Numbered from the stretch's first letter, positions 1 to 5,231 are shown. The stretch: DNA of 7,295 nucleotides from Deltaproteobacteria bacterium (GCA_019312705.1 JAFDCW010000207.1:1-7295); one strand, 5' to 3'. Numbers and translations are program-made. Notes: generated by a model not told the origin, from the letters alone.

Positions 1-2
1 CG

Positions 3-305
3 GCTACCGAACAACACCTGTGTGTGGATTCGTGTGCCAAGACCGGCTTCTGCAGGGCTGCCGACAGGATCGAGAAGTTCAACTGCGCCGAGGCGTGCAT
101 CAACAAGTTTCGCGCCACCGAAGACCTCGATGGAGAAGCATGTCGCAGCGCATTCCAGGGATCCCGAGAATGCATCATCGGCTTGTCCTGTCCGAACTTC
201 AACGACTGGAGCGAGGAGAACGGCGACCCCTACCCGTGCGCCACCGAGGACGGCGAGGTGCGGTCGCTGTGCGTCGAAAGCCGTGGTCAGATCGGCTATC
301 CGTAG
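3..305 (+). CDS. 3' end of a Cys-rich, probably exported hypothetical protein (5' partial)
   Basis: The frame is open from the first base of the window to a TAG at 303-305, giving 100 visible residues; the start lies outside the window. A GTG at 24 is in frame, but the open frame continues upstream of it with another Cys, so it is probably internal. The visible part has 10 cysteines, several in a C-x3-C spacing (CVDSC near the start, CAEAC in the middle), then REC, LSC, YPC and SLC. An even number of cysteines with acidic stretches between them suggests a disulfide-bonded domain outside the cytoplasm. I recall similar Cys-spaced domains ending in a PCATEDG-like segment in short Myxococcota lipoproteins, but no signal peptide can be seen here. 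No enzymatic motif is visible and the function is unknown. The 186 bp to the next gene hold no clear gene or terminator. Confidence 0.75.
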   Translation, partial: ATEQHLCVDSCAKTGFCRAADRIEKFNCAEACINKFRATEDLDGEACRSAFQGSRECIIGLSCPNFNDWSEENGDPYPCATEDGEVRSLCVESRGQIGYP

Positions 306-491
306 GCGTCGCCCGCCGCGTGAGCGCACCACCATCTCGTAGAACACCGTCCCGCTCCCGGCGCCCTGGTCGTCGAACGCCGTCGCGAGGACCGGGCTGT
401 GCAGCTCAGCACCTTGCCGAATGGCACCGTGTGCATACCTAACGGTCTCCGTTCGGGGGATGCGGCGTGGGCGTCGGATAGAAAGGCGTGA

Positions 492-2057
492 GTGGATCTA
501 AACACCCTCCGGAAAATCGAAGACGCCGCTGGGTTGAGCCGCAAAGAGCTCTTCCGGTTCGGCTCGGTGATCTTGTTCGTCGTCGGCGTGATTCTCTTCA
601 CGGCGACCCCTGCCATCAACTCGACGGGCAACGTACTGCTCATCGTGGCAGCACTGATCGGCGCCTACATGGCGCTGAACATCGGCGCCAATGACGTCGC
701 GAACAACGTCGGCCCAGCGGTGGGCTCCAAGGCGCTGACATTAACAGGAGCTATCCTGATCGCCGCCGTGCTCGAGTCAGCGGGCGCCCTCGTCGCCGGT
801 GGCGACGTGGTGGAGACCGTGCGCAAGGGGATCATCGATCCCGAACTGATCGCCGACAGCGACACGTTCGTCTGGATGATGATGGGTGCGCTCCTGGCGG
901 CCGCGCTCTGGCTCAACGCAGCGACAGTGGCGGGCGCACCCGTGTCGACCACGCACTCGATCGTCGGCGGCGTGCTCGGCGCGGGGGTCGCAGCCGCGGG
1001 ATGGGATATCGCCGACTGGTCGAAGGTGGGACAGATCATGGCCAGCTGGGTCATCTCCCCCGTCTTGGGCGGATTTATTGCCGCTGGGTTTCTGTATCTG
1101 ATCAAGCGCTCGATCACCTATCAGGAAAACATGATGGCGGCTGCACACCGCGTGGTTCCGTTCCTCGTCGCGATCATGGCCTGGGCCTTCGGCACGTACC
1201 TGATGCTGAAGGGCGTCAAGAAGATCGTGAACGTGGGTTTTCCCATCGCGCTTCTGGTGGGCCTCGTCCTGGCGGGGCTGACGTTCATCGTCGTCAAGGT
1301 GAGGATTCGAAAGACGTCCAAGGACCTCACGAACGACAAGGCAGGAGTCAATCAGCTCTTCACGATTCCACTGATCGGCTCCGCCGCTTTGCTCAGCTTC
1401 GCTCACGGCGCCAACGACGTGGCCAATGCGGTCGGTCCCCTGGCCGGCATCTACGACACGATCAGCAACGAGGGCATCTCTTCGGAGGCTGGCATCCCGC
1501 TCTGGATCATGGTGATCGGGGCTGCCGGGATCGCGCTCGGCCTCGCCCTCTACGGACCGAAGCTGATCCGCAAGGTGGGCTCCGAGATCACCGAACTGGA
1601 CCAGATGCGGGCGTACAGCATCGCGATGGCGGCGGCGCTGACCGTGATCGTCGCCAGTCAGCTCGGCCTACCGGTGAGCTCGACGCACATCGCGGTAGGT
1701 GGCGTGTTCGGCGTCGGCTTCCTGCGCGAGTTCATCAAAAGCAGCTATGGCGGGATCGTCGAGGAGGTCAGGCAACACCACCACGGGGAGGACGAGAAGG
1801 TCGTCGAGGCATACCTAAACAGCTTCAACTCAGCCCCGCTGCACGAAAAGAAGAAGATGCTGGACCAGCTGAAGCAGTTGCGACCGATCGATCTCAACAA
1901 GAAAGACCGCAAGCGACTCAAGAAGGCCTACCGCACCGAGCTCGTCAAGCGCCAGGAGCTGCTGAAGATCGCATCCGCCTGGGTGATCACATTGCCCGCG
2001 TCCGCCGTGATGTCCGCGCTGATCTACTACACGCTCCGCGGAATGATGTTGCCGTGA
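492..2057 (+). CDS. pit: PiT-family inorganic phosphate transporter
   Basis: A 521-residue inner-membrane carrier of the PiT (PHO-4, SLC20-like) family, which imports phosphate, often as a neutral metal-phosphate complex, driven by the ion gradient. The family's inverted duplication is clear. GANDVAN occurs at residues 65-71 and again at 306-312, and the paired re-entrant motifs are PVSTTHS at 150-156 and PVSSTHI at 394-400. Hydrophobic segments cover most of the chain, starting near residue 23. A charged loop of about 77 residues (about 416-492), with a His-triplet near 429-431, precedes a last membrane helix at about 493-514; a soluble insert here is usual for bacterial members. GTG 492 is the first possible start, because TGA lies directly upstream at 489-491; AGAAAGG at 480-486 is the ribosome binding site, 5 nt away. 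No PhoU-like or DUF47 partner gene is adjacent, although many PiT genes have one. I saw no obvious Pho box upstream. Confidence 0.96.
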   Translation: MDLNTLRKIEDAAGLSRKELFRFGSVILFVVGVILFTATPAINSTGNVLLIVAALIGAYMALNIGANDVANNVGPAVGSKALTLTGAILIAAVLESAGALVAGGDVVETVRKGIIDPELIADSDTFVWMMMGALLAAALWLNAATVAGAPVSTTHSIVGGVLGAGVAAAGWDIADWSKVGQIMASWVISPVLGGFIAAGFLYLIKRSITYQENMMAAAHRVVPFLVAIMAWAFGTYLMLKGVKKIVNVGFPIALLVGLVLAGLTFIVVKVRIRKTSKDLTNDKAGVNQLFTIPLIGSAALLSFAHGANDVANAVGPLAGIYDTISNEGISSEAGIPLWIMVIGAAGIALGLALYGPKLIRKVGSEITELDQMRAYSIAMAAALTVIVASQLGLPVSSTHIAVGGVFGVGFLREFIKSSYGGIVEEVRQHHHGEDEKVVEAYLNSFNSAPLHEKKKMLDQLKQLRPIDLNKKDRKRLKKAYRTELVKRQELLKIASAWVITLPASAVMSALIYYTLRGMMLP

Positions 2058-2166
2058 GCTCCGCTCAGATGCCGTCCGAGGCAGATAGCCAGCATCAGCC
2101 GGTAAACTAAACGATGACGCAACGGACCTCGAGTATTGCGCCGACAAAGCGCGAGAGCTCGCGGCC

Positions 2167-2319
2167 ATGAAGGCCTCGATTCCGGATAGCTATGCGGCAA
2201 TCGAAGGGGCAGCCGCCGCCACAGCCCGGGCCCTGCTCGCGAACGGCCTCGCCCCCGTGCTCGACCGCAGCGCCGAGAGCATCCTCGCTGAGATCGTAGA
2301 GGCCCTCGGTCCGCATTGA
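2167..2319 (+). CDS. Small hypothetical protein after the phosphate transporter, possibly a frame-broken longer gene
   Basis: The frame is open from 2089 to TGA 2317-2319 and shows coding-like codon use (mostly G/C third bases, Ala/Leu/Glu/Asp-rich, amphipathic). The only standard start is ATG 2167, giving 50 residues beginning MKASIPDSYAAIEG and ending EALGPH. The coding-like frame extends about 25 codons upstream of this ATG (DDATDLEYCADKARELAA), so the true product is probably longer. In another frame, GTG 2054 overlaps the transporter stop (GTGA), and its frame runs 18 codons to TAA 2108-2110. Joining the two needs a one-base shift between 2089 and 2110 and would give a helical protein of about 88 residues, translationally coupled to the transporter. 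It may be a decayed gene, a sequencing error, or a short protein starting at 2167. I do not recognise the family, and no ribosome binding site before 2167 is convincing. Confidence 0.45.
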   Translation: MKASIPDSYAAIEGAAAATARALLANGLAPVLDRSAESILAEIVEALGPH

Positions 2320-2477
2320 GGCCTCGTCACGTGCCCACGGCGAGGGCTGGCAAGTAGCAACACGGAATATCGAGAGCCAATGGCCCATCGGCGGTCAGTC
2401 GACTCTGAGGGTCCGATCTTCGGCAAGCCGAACGGCCCGCCTGGGTGGGCGCGGGGCGTCGCCACGAGGAAGTCGAC

Positions 2478-2504
2478 CGATGGTGTGCCTCTCTGGGACC
2501 ATCG
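2478..2504 (+). promoter_or_regulatory. Inverted repeat in the leader of the Cys-rich lipoprotein gene
   Basis: CGATGGT at 2478-2484 and ACCATCG at 2498-2504 form a perfect 7-bp inverted repeat around a 13-nt spacer. Inside the spacer, CC (2488-2489) can pair with GG (2495-2496) around TCTCT. It lies 18 nt upstream of the GGAGG ribosome binding site of the lipoprotein gene. It could be a dimeric repressor operator or an RNA hairpin in the 5' leader. The sequence does not decide between these. The rest of 2320-2531 holds no gene on either strand that I can support. Confidence 0.4.
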
Positions 2505-2511
2505 CCGCCTA

Positions 2512-2519
2512 CCCCCCCC
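2512..2519 (+). repeat. Run of eight C residues just upstream of a ribosome binding site
   Basis: Eight consecutive C residues end 3 nt before the GGAGG at 2523-2527 that serves the GTG start at 2532. Homopolymer runs of this length are prone to slippage. A length change here would alter the leader just upstream of the ribosome binding site, but not its distance to the start codon. Any regulatory role is inference. Confidence 0.5.
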
Positions 2520-2531
2520 TTTGGAGGATAC

Positions 2532-3059
2532 GTGAAGCTTTCCCTGACCGCCCTAGCCCTGTCGACCATCGTCGCCCTGACCGCCTGCGGCTCCGACGAC
2601 TCCGCCCCAACCGACTCCGGGACCGGAGGGGCCGACTCGTCGACGACCACCGACTCGGGCGTGGCCACCGACTCGGGCACCGCGAGCGACACAGGGAGCG
2701 AGACCGACACCGGTCCCGGGACCGACGGCGGTGGAGGGAGCGACACTGGCACGCTTCCGACGGGGGCCTGCTCGAACGCAGCAGACCAAGCCGTCGTCGC
2801 TGCGACGGACATCCCCGCCGAGGCCGAGAGCTGCGGGCGGGGCTGCTTCGGTGCCGAGTCCTGTGTGACCGACTGCATGCGGGACGACGTCGGGCTGACG
2901 ATGGCATGCGCCGCGTGCTTCGGAGCGACCTCCGAGTGCACGAGGAGCAACTGCCTGACGGCGTGTCTCGGCTCGGACGCCGCGCGCTGCACGATGTGTC
3001 GCCGCATGGCGGGCTGCCTCGACAGCTTCGTGACGTGCTCTGGCCTGCCCGGGGAGTAG
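2532..3059 (+). CDS. Cys-rich lipoprotein with low-complexity linker
   Basis: A 175-residue predicted lipoprotein. I chose GTG 2532 because GGAGG at 2523-2527 sits 4 nt upstream and the first 18 residues then form a classic lipoprotein signal peptide: VK, a hydrophobic core, and lipobox LTAC with Cys19 as the lipidated residue. An in-frame GTG at 2445 would add 29 residues and bury the signal, so it is unlikely. Residues 20-79 are a Ser/Thr/Asp/Gly-rich linker (TDSG, SDTG and TDTG repeats), as in many Myxococcota surface lipoproteins. Residues 80-169 carry 14 cysteines in short spacings (C-x3-C-x5-C-x3-C, then C-x2-C-x6-C-x4-C-x3-C, then C-x2-C-x5-C-x6-C), suggesting about seven disulfides and a degenerate three-part repeat. 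The protein is probably anchored in the outer membrane, with the Cys-rich domain held away by the linker. No catalytic motif is visible. It appears monocistronic: a leader lies upstream and a strong hairpin 22 nt downstream. Confidence 0.9.
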   Translation: MKLSLTALALSTIVALTACGSDDSAPTDSGTGGADSSTTTDSGVATDSGTASDTGSETDTGPGTDGGGGSDTGTLPTGACSNAADQAVVAATDIPAEAESCGRGCFGAESCVTDCMRDDVGLTMACAACFGATSECTRSNCLTACLGSDAARCTMCRRMAGCLDSFVTCSGLPGE

Positions 3060-3080
3060 CGGACTGACGCGGCGGTGGTT

Positions 3081-3110
3081 CCGGCGGACGTCGTGCGGAC
3101 GCCCCGCCGG
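3081..3110 (+). terminator. GC-rich hairpin downstream of the lipoprotein gene, terminator-like
   Basis: CCGGCGG (3081-3087) pairs with CCGCCGG (3104-3110), and inside it CGTC (3089-3092) pairs with GACG (3098-3101) around a GTGCG loop. A small 1x2 internal loop separates the two stems, giving 11 base pairs in total. It starts 22 nt after the lipoprotein stop and ends 49 nt before the next start codon. Only two T residues follow, so it lacks a proper U-tract. It may act as a weak terminator or as a 3'-end stabiliser. Confidence 0.5.
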
Positions 3111-3147
3111 TTGCCGAGCCGCCACTGGGTGCGTCGGGCGGACGAGG

Positions 3148-3153
3148 TAGTAT
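3148..3153 (+). promoter_or_regulatory. Candidate -10 element (TAGTAT) for a leaderless glutathione S-transferase mRNA
   Basis: TAGTAT matches TATAAT at 4 of 6 positions, including the key T, A and final T. It ends 6 nt before ATG 3160, which would place the transcription start at or beside the A of the start codon. No convincing -35 box sits at the right distance. GAGG at 3144-3147 is 12 nt from the ATG, too far for a good ribosome binding site, which agrees with leaderless translation. Confidence 0.4.
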
Positions 3154-3159
3154 CGCCGC

Positions 3160-3783
3160 ATGACCTACGTCATCCATGGCGCGCCTGGCTCGGGCTCGGG
3201 GATCGTCGAAGCCGCTTGCGCCGAAATCGGGGTGCCATACGAGGCGCGGGACCTCGACGCCCGGAACGGCGAGCATCGGCGCGACGCCTATCGGTCGATC
3301 AACCCGCACCGCAAGATGCCGACCCTCGAGCTCCCAGGCGGTGAGATCATCACCGAGTCGGTGGCGATTCTCCTGACCCTCGACGAGCGCCACCCGGACG
3401 GAGGGCTCTTGCCGCCGGCGGGTTCGAAGGAGCGGGCGCAGGCGCTACGGTGGATGCTCTTCCTCGCGACAGAACTCTATCCGATGGTCGAGATCGTCGA
3501 CTACCCCGAGCGCTTCGCTCCGTCCGAAGACGGGGTCGCGGCGGTCCGAGAGCGAGCAGAGGCGATCATGCGCCAGCGCTGGCTCATCCTCGAAGCCAAC
3601 TTGGCCGGCTCGCCCTACTGCATCGCCAGTGGATTCTCTGCCACGGACCTCTACATCACGAAGTTCAGCGTCTGGTTGGACGCAGCTTGGCGGCGCGCGC
3701 ACTTGCCCAAGGTAGAAGCGCTCACCGCCGCCGTGCGCGCCCGACCCGCCCTCGTGGCCGTCTGGGCGAGACATATCCGCTAG
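3160..3783 (+). CDS. Glutathione S-transferase family protein
   Basis: A 207-residue cytoplasmic protein with the two-domain GST layout and normal length. The N-terminal thioredoxin-like domain (about 1-76) starts MTYVIHGAPGSGSG, where Ser11 or Ser13 could activate glutathione. It continues with NPHRKMPTLEL (residues 48-58), which contains the conserved cis-Pro at 54, and then the glutathione-contact pair Glu66-Ser67 in ITESVAI. The helical C-terminal domain contains S-A-T-D at 160-163, the conserved N-capping box of GST folds. It probably conjugates glutathione to electrophiles or acts in stress defence, but the substrate cannot be read from the sequence and many bacterial GSTs have other roles. 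ATG 3160 is preceded by a -10-like TAGTAT instead of a well-placed ribosome binding site. No partner gene is close: 100 bp separate it from the lipoprotein gene and 353 bp from the next gene. Confidence 0.93.
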   Translation: MTYVIHGAPGSGSGIVEAACAEIGVPYEARDLDARNGEHRRDAYRSINPHRKMPTLELPGGEIITESVAILLTLDERHPDGGLLPPAGSKERAQALRWMLFLATELYPMVEIVDYPERFAPSEDGVAAVRERAEAIMRQRWLILEANLAGSPYCIASGFSATDLYITKFSVWLDAAWRRAHLPKVEALTAAVRARPALVAVWARHIR

Positions 3784-3911
3784 GCGTGTGCGGTGGCGGT
3801 CTGCATGATGTGGCCTGGCTGTGGCTGGTCAGTCATTTGTCGTTCCTCGGTACGGTTCAGAGAACTGGCCGGTCTACAGGATCGGGCTTGCCCTCACAAG
3901 TCCGCGGGGGG

Positions 3912-3950
3912 CGAAGCGGGCGACCGAAGCGCGCGACCGAAGCGGGCGAC
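3912..3950 (+). repeat. Three tandem copies of a 13-bp repeat
   Basis: The unit CGAAGCGGGCGAC occurs at 3912-3924, 3925-3937 (with C in place of G at its eighth base) and 3938-3950, without spacers; a partial CGA follows. The unit length is not a multiple of three, so copy-number change would shift any reading frame crossing it, which supports a non-coding interval. It could come from slippage or be a protein-binding array; nothing further is visible. Confidence 0.85.
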
Positions 3951-3986
3951 CGACATGCTCGCACGAAGGATGGTCGAGGGAGAACC

Positions 3987-4037
3987 ATGTGGGACGAACG
4001 GTTCGACGAGAACTTCACCACGCTCGGCGACGCGTGA
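3987..4037 (+). CDS. Possible 16-residue mini-ORF with a strong ribosome binding site
   Basis: ATG 3987 follows GAGGGAG (3976-3982) with a 4-nt gap, one of the best ribosome binding sites in the window. It encodes MWDERFDENFTTLGDA, then TGA at 4035-4037. The peptide is acidic and aromatic, unlike the Arg/Pro-rich shadow frames. The opening MWDERF resembles the start of some SAM-dependent methyltransferases as I recall them, so it may be a gene remnant. It could also be a small peptide or a leader ORF, since a hairpin follows 22 nt after its stop. This remains speculative. Confidence 0.25.
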   Translation: MWDERFDENFTTLGDA

Positions 4038-4059
4038 GCCCCTTCCCACTGTTCGCATT

Positions 4060-4089
4060 CGGAGGACTCGTCCGCGTGAGACGCCTCCG
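4060..4089 (+). terminator. Hairpin between the mini-ORF and the thioesterase promoter
   Basis: CGGAGG (4060-4065) pairs with CCTCCG (4084-4089), and CGTC (4069-4072) pairs with GACG (4080-4083), leaving a 3-nt bulge (ACT) and a 7-nt loop: 10 base pairs in total. It lies just upstream of the TGGACA box at 4102 and has no U-tract. It could stop or slow transcripts coming from upstream, insulating the promoter that follows. Confidence 0.35.
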
Positions 4090-4101
4090 CGGGGTCTACT
4101 G

Positions 4102-4129
4102 TGGACAGCGCCATCAGTGCAGCAATACT
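4102..4129 (+). promoter_or_regulatory. Sigma70-type promoter for the thioesterase gene, leaderless spacing
   Basis: TGGACA (4102-4107, 5 of 6 matches to TTGACA) and AATACT (4124-4129, 4 of 6 matches to TATAAT) are separated by 16 bp. The -10 box ends 7 nt before ATG 4137, so transcription would start at about the first base of the start codon. No ribosome binding site is visible before ATG 4137, which fits a leaderless mRNA. The in-frame GTG at 4101 lies at the -35 box and is therefore unlikely to be the start. Confidence 0.5.
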
Positions 4130-4136
4130 CCCGGCC

Positions 4137-4526
4137 ATGGAGAACCGTCTGCCGGTCAAGGTGTACTACGAGGACACGGATTCCCTCGGGGTCGTCTACT
4201 ACGCCAACTACCTCAAGTACTTCGAGCGAGGCCGAACGGAGCTCATCGCGGGGCTGGGCAAGACGGTCGGCGAGTGGAACCAAGAGGGCCACAACTTCGT
4301 GGTGTTCAATATGAACATCACCTTCCACAAGCCCGGCCGCCTCGGAGACGAGGCCGAGGTGCTGACCGAGATCGTCCCCGGCAGCGCCTACAAGCTGAAG
4401 ATGCGCCAGCGCCTCTACCGCGGTGACGAGCTGCTCACCGAAGCCGACGTGATCGTCGTCTGCCTCGACGGCGACTTCGAGCTTCGGGAGCTCCCGGAGA
4501 TCCTCACGGTGTGGGACGACGAATGA
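4137..4526 (+). CDS. Hotdog-fold acyl-CoA thioesterase (4HBT / YbgC-like)
   Basis: A 129-residue single hotdog-domain protein of the 4-hydroxybenzoyl-CoA thioesterase family, which hydrolyses acyl-CoA thioesters in the cytoplasm. The N-terminal signature VYYEDTDSLGVVYYANY (residues 9-25) is close to YbgC and contains the expected catalytic Asp15 ahead of GVVYYANY, followed by KYFERGRTE on the central helix. The later strand ITFHKPGRLGDEAEV matches the family's typical ARLGD segment. Length is normal. I chose ATG 4137 over in-frame GTG 4101 because homology begins directly after it and a promoter-like pair ends 7 nt before it. Its last codons overlap the next start (ATGA at 4523-4526), so it is translated together with the transglutaminase-like protein. 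The tol-pal genes that often flank ybgC are absent, so the substrate is not assigned; short or aromatic acyl-CoA is plausible. Confidence 0.93.
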   Translation: MENRLPVKVYYEDTDSLGVVYYANYLKYFERGRTELIAGLGKTVGEWNQEGHNFVVFNMNITFHKPGRLGDEAEVLTEIVPGSAYKLKMRQRLYRGDELLTEADVIVVCLDGDFELRELPEILTVWDDE

Positions 4527-5173
4527 GCGAGGCGCCTTCGACGGGCCCCAGCGACCCGGGCGACCCGGCCGAATACTTGGCGGCGACCGAGTTTGTCGAT
4601 AGCGAGCACCCGTCCGTCGTCGCCTGGGCCCGCGGTCGCATCGGCGACGCCGGCACAGACCCGGAAAAGGCATCCCGGCTCTTCCTCGCCGTCAGAGAAG
4701 AGCTCCGCTACGACCCCTACGCCGTCTCCCGGGACCGGTCCGACTACAAAGCGAGCGTCATCCTCACGCAGAAGAACACCTTCTGCGTGCCCAAGGCGGT
4801 GCTGCTCGCCGCCGGCGCCCGGGCCGTCGGCATTCCCGCCCGCCTCGGCTTCGCCGACGTCAAGAACCACCTCTCCAGCGACGAGCTCCGGGAGGCGATG
4901 GGCACAGACCTCTTCGTCTATCACGGCTATACGGAGCTCTTCATCGACGGCCGCTGGGTCAAAGCGAGCCCCGCCTTCAATGAGAGCCTCTGCCACTTCT
5001 TCGGAGTCGAGCCCCTCGACTTCGACGGCGTGCACGACGCGCTGCTGCAGCCCTACGACCAGGAGGGCGAACGCTGCATGGAGTATGTGAACCACCGGGG
5101 CGTCTTCCGGGACCTGCCCTTCGAAGAGATCCGGGAGGCGTTTATCGCGACCTACGGGGTCGACGGCTTCTAA
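4523..5173 (+). CDS. Transglutaminase-like cysteine hydrolase family protein
   Basis: A 216-residue cytoplasmic protein of the bacterial transglutaminase-like (papain-fold) superfamily; no signal peptide is visible. The core runs from RYDPYAVS (62-69) through NTFCVPKAVLLAAGARAVGI (85-104), with nucleophile Cys88, to YHGYTELFIDGRWVKASPAF (133-152), with catalytic His134. The third catalytic position, usually Asp in a DP motif about 15 residues after the His, is Ser149 here (Ser-Pro); Asn153 follows. From memory, this KASPAFN form is shared by a subfamily, so it is probably not a defect. The C-terminal part, ending MEYVNHRGVF and a short acidic helix, also looks family-typical. The start is ATG 4523, inside the thioesterase stop (ATGA overlap), so expression is coupled. 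Peptidase or amidase activity is likely, but the substrate is unknown. TAA ends the gene at 5171-5173. Confidence 0.9.
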   Translation: MSEAPSTGPSDPGDPAEYLAATEFVDSEHPSVVAWARGRIGDAGTDPEKASRLFLAVREELRYDPYAVSRDRSDYKASVILTQKNTFCVPKAVLLAAGARAVGIPARLGFADVKNHLSSDELREAMGTDLFVYHGYTELFIDGRWVKASPAFNESLCHFFGVEPLDFDGVHDALLQPYDQEGERCMEYVNHRGVFRDLPFEEIREAFIATYGVDGF

Positions 5174-5180
5174 TTCAGGT

Positions 5181-5205
5181 CCTGGCGAGGGCCTCCTGGG
5201 CGAGG
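5181..5205 (+). repeat. Short direct repeat after the transglutaminase-like gene
   Basis: CCTGGCGAGG (5181-5190) recurs as CCTGGGCGAGG (5195-5205), with one extra G. Just after it CGTCGGC occurs twice (5206-5212 and 5214-5220). This may be a small slippage product; it shows no terminator shape. Confidence 0.4.
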
Positions 5206-5218
5206 CGTCGGCACGTCG

Positions 5219-5231
5219 GCGCATTGTGCGC
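5219..5231 (+). promoter_or_regulatory. Short palindrome upstream of the FG-GAP protein gene
   Basis: GCGCA (5219-5223) and TGCGC (5227-5231) form a 5-bp inverted repeat around TTG, 27 nt before ATG 5259. It may be a small operator or hairpin. It is short enough to arise by chance in GC-rich DNA. Confidence 0.25.

Larger units (their letters stand above)
3784..4136 (+). other. Mostly non-coding interval between the GST and thioesterase genes
   Basis: This 353-bp interval has no full-length gene that I can support. It holds an imperfect palindrome GTTCAGAGAAC at 3855-3865, three copies of a 13-bp tandem repeat (3912-3950), a 16-codon mini-ORF with a ribosome binding site (3987-4037), a hairpin (4060-4089) and a promoter for the thioesterase (4102-4129). 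Open frames crossing it in other registers have unnatural Arg/Pro/Ser-rich compositions and look like GC-rich shadows. Confidence 0.6.

Noticed and set aside
414..441. Possible promoter TTGCCG-N16-TACCTA upstream of the phosphate transporter
   Set aside because: The -10 match is poor and no second feature supports it; too weak to list as a promoter.
1001..2110. Long + strand frame (about 369 codons) overlapping the phosphate transporter
   Set aside because: It lies in another frame of an unmistakable PiT gene, has Arg/Gly/His-rich composition and no recognisable domain. It is a high-GC shadow.
2509..3393. Long minus-strand frame (about 294 codons)
   Set aside because: Extreme Arg/Ser/Pro composition, and it runs antisense through both the lipoprotein and the GST gene.
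3855..3865. Palindrome GTTCAGAGAAC as an operator
   Set aside because: It has only 4 paired bases on each side of a 3-nt centre, expected by chance at this scale, and is far from any start codon.
4101..4136. Upstream GTG start for the thioesterase
   Set aside because: The extra 12 residues have no family match and GTG 4101 overlaps the predicted -35 box.
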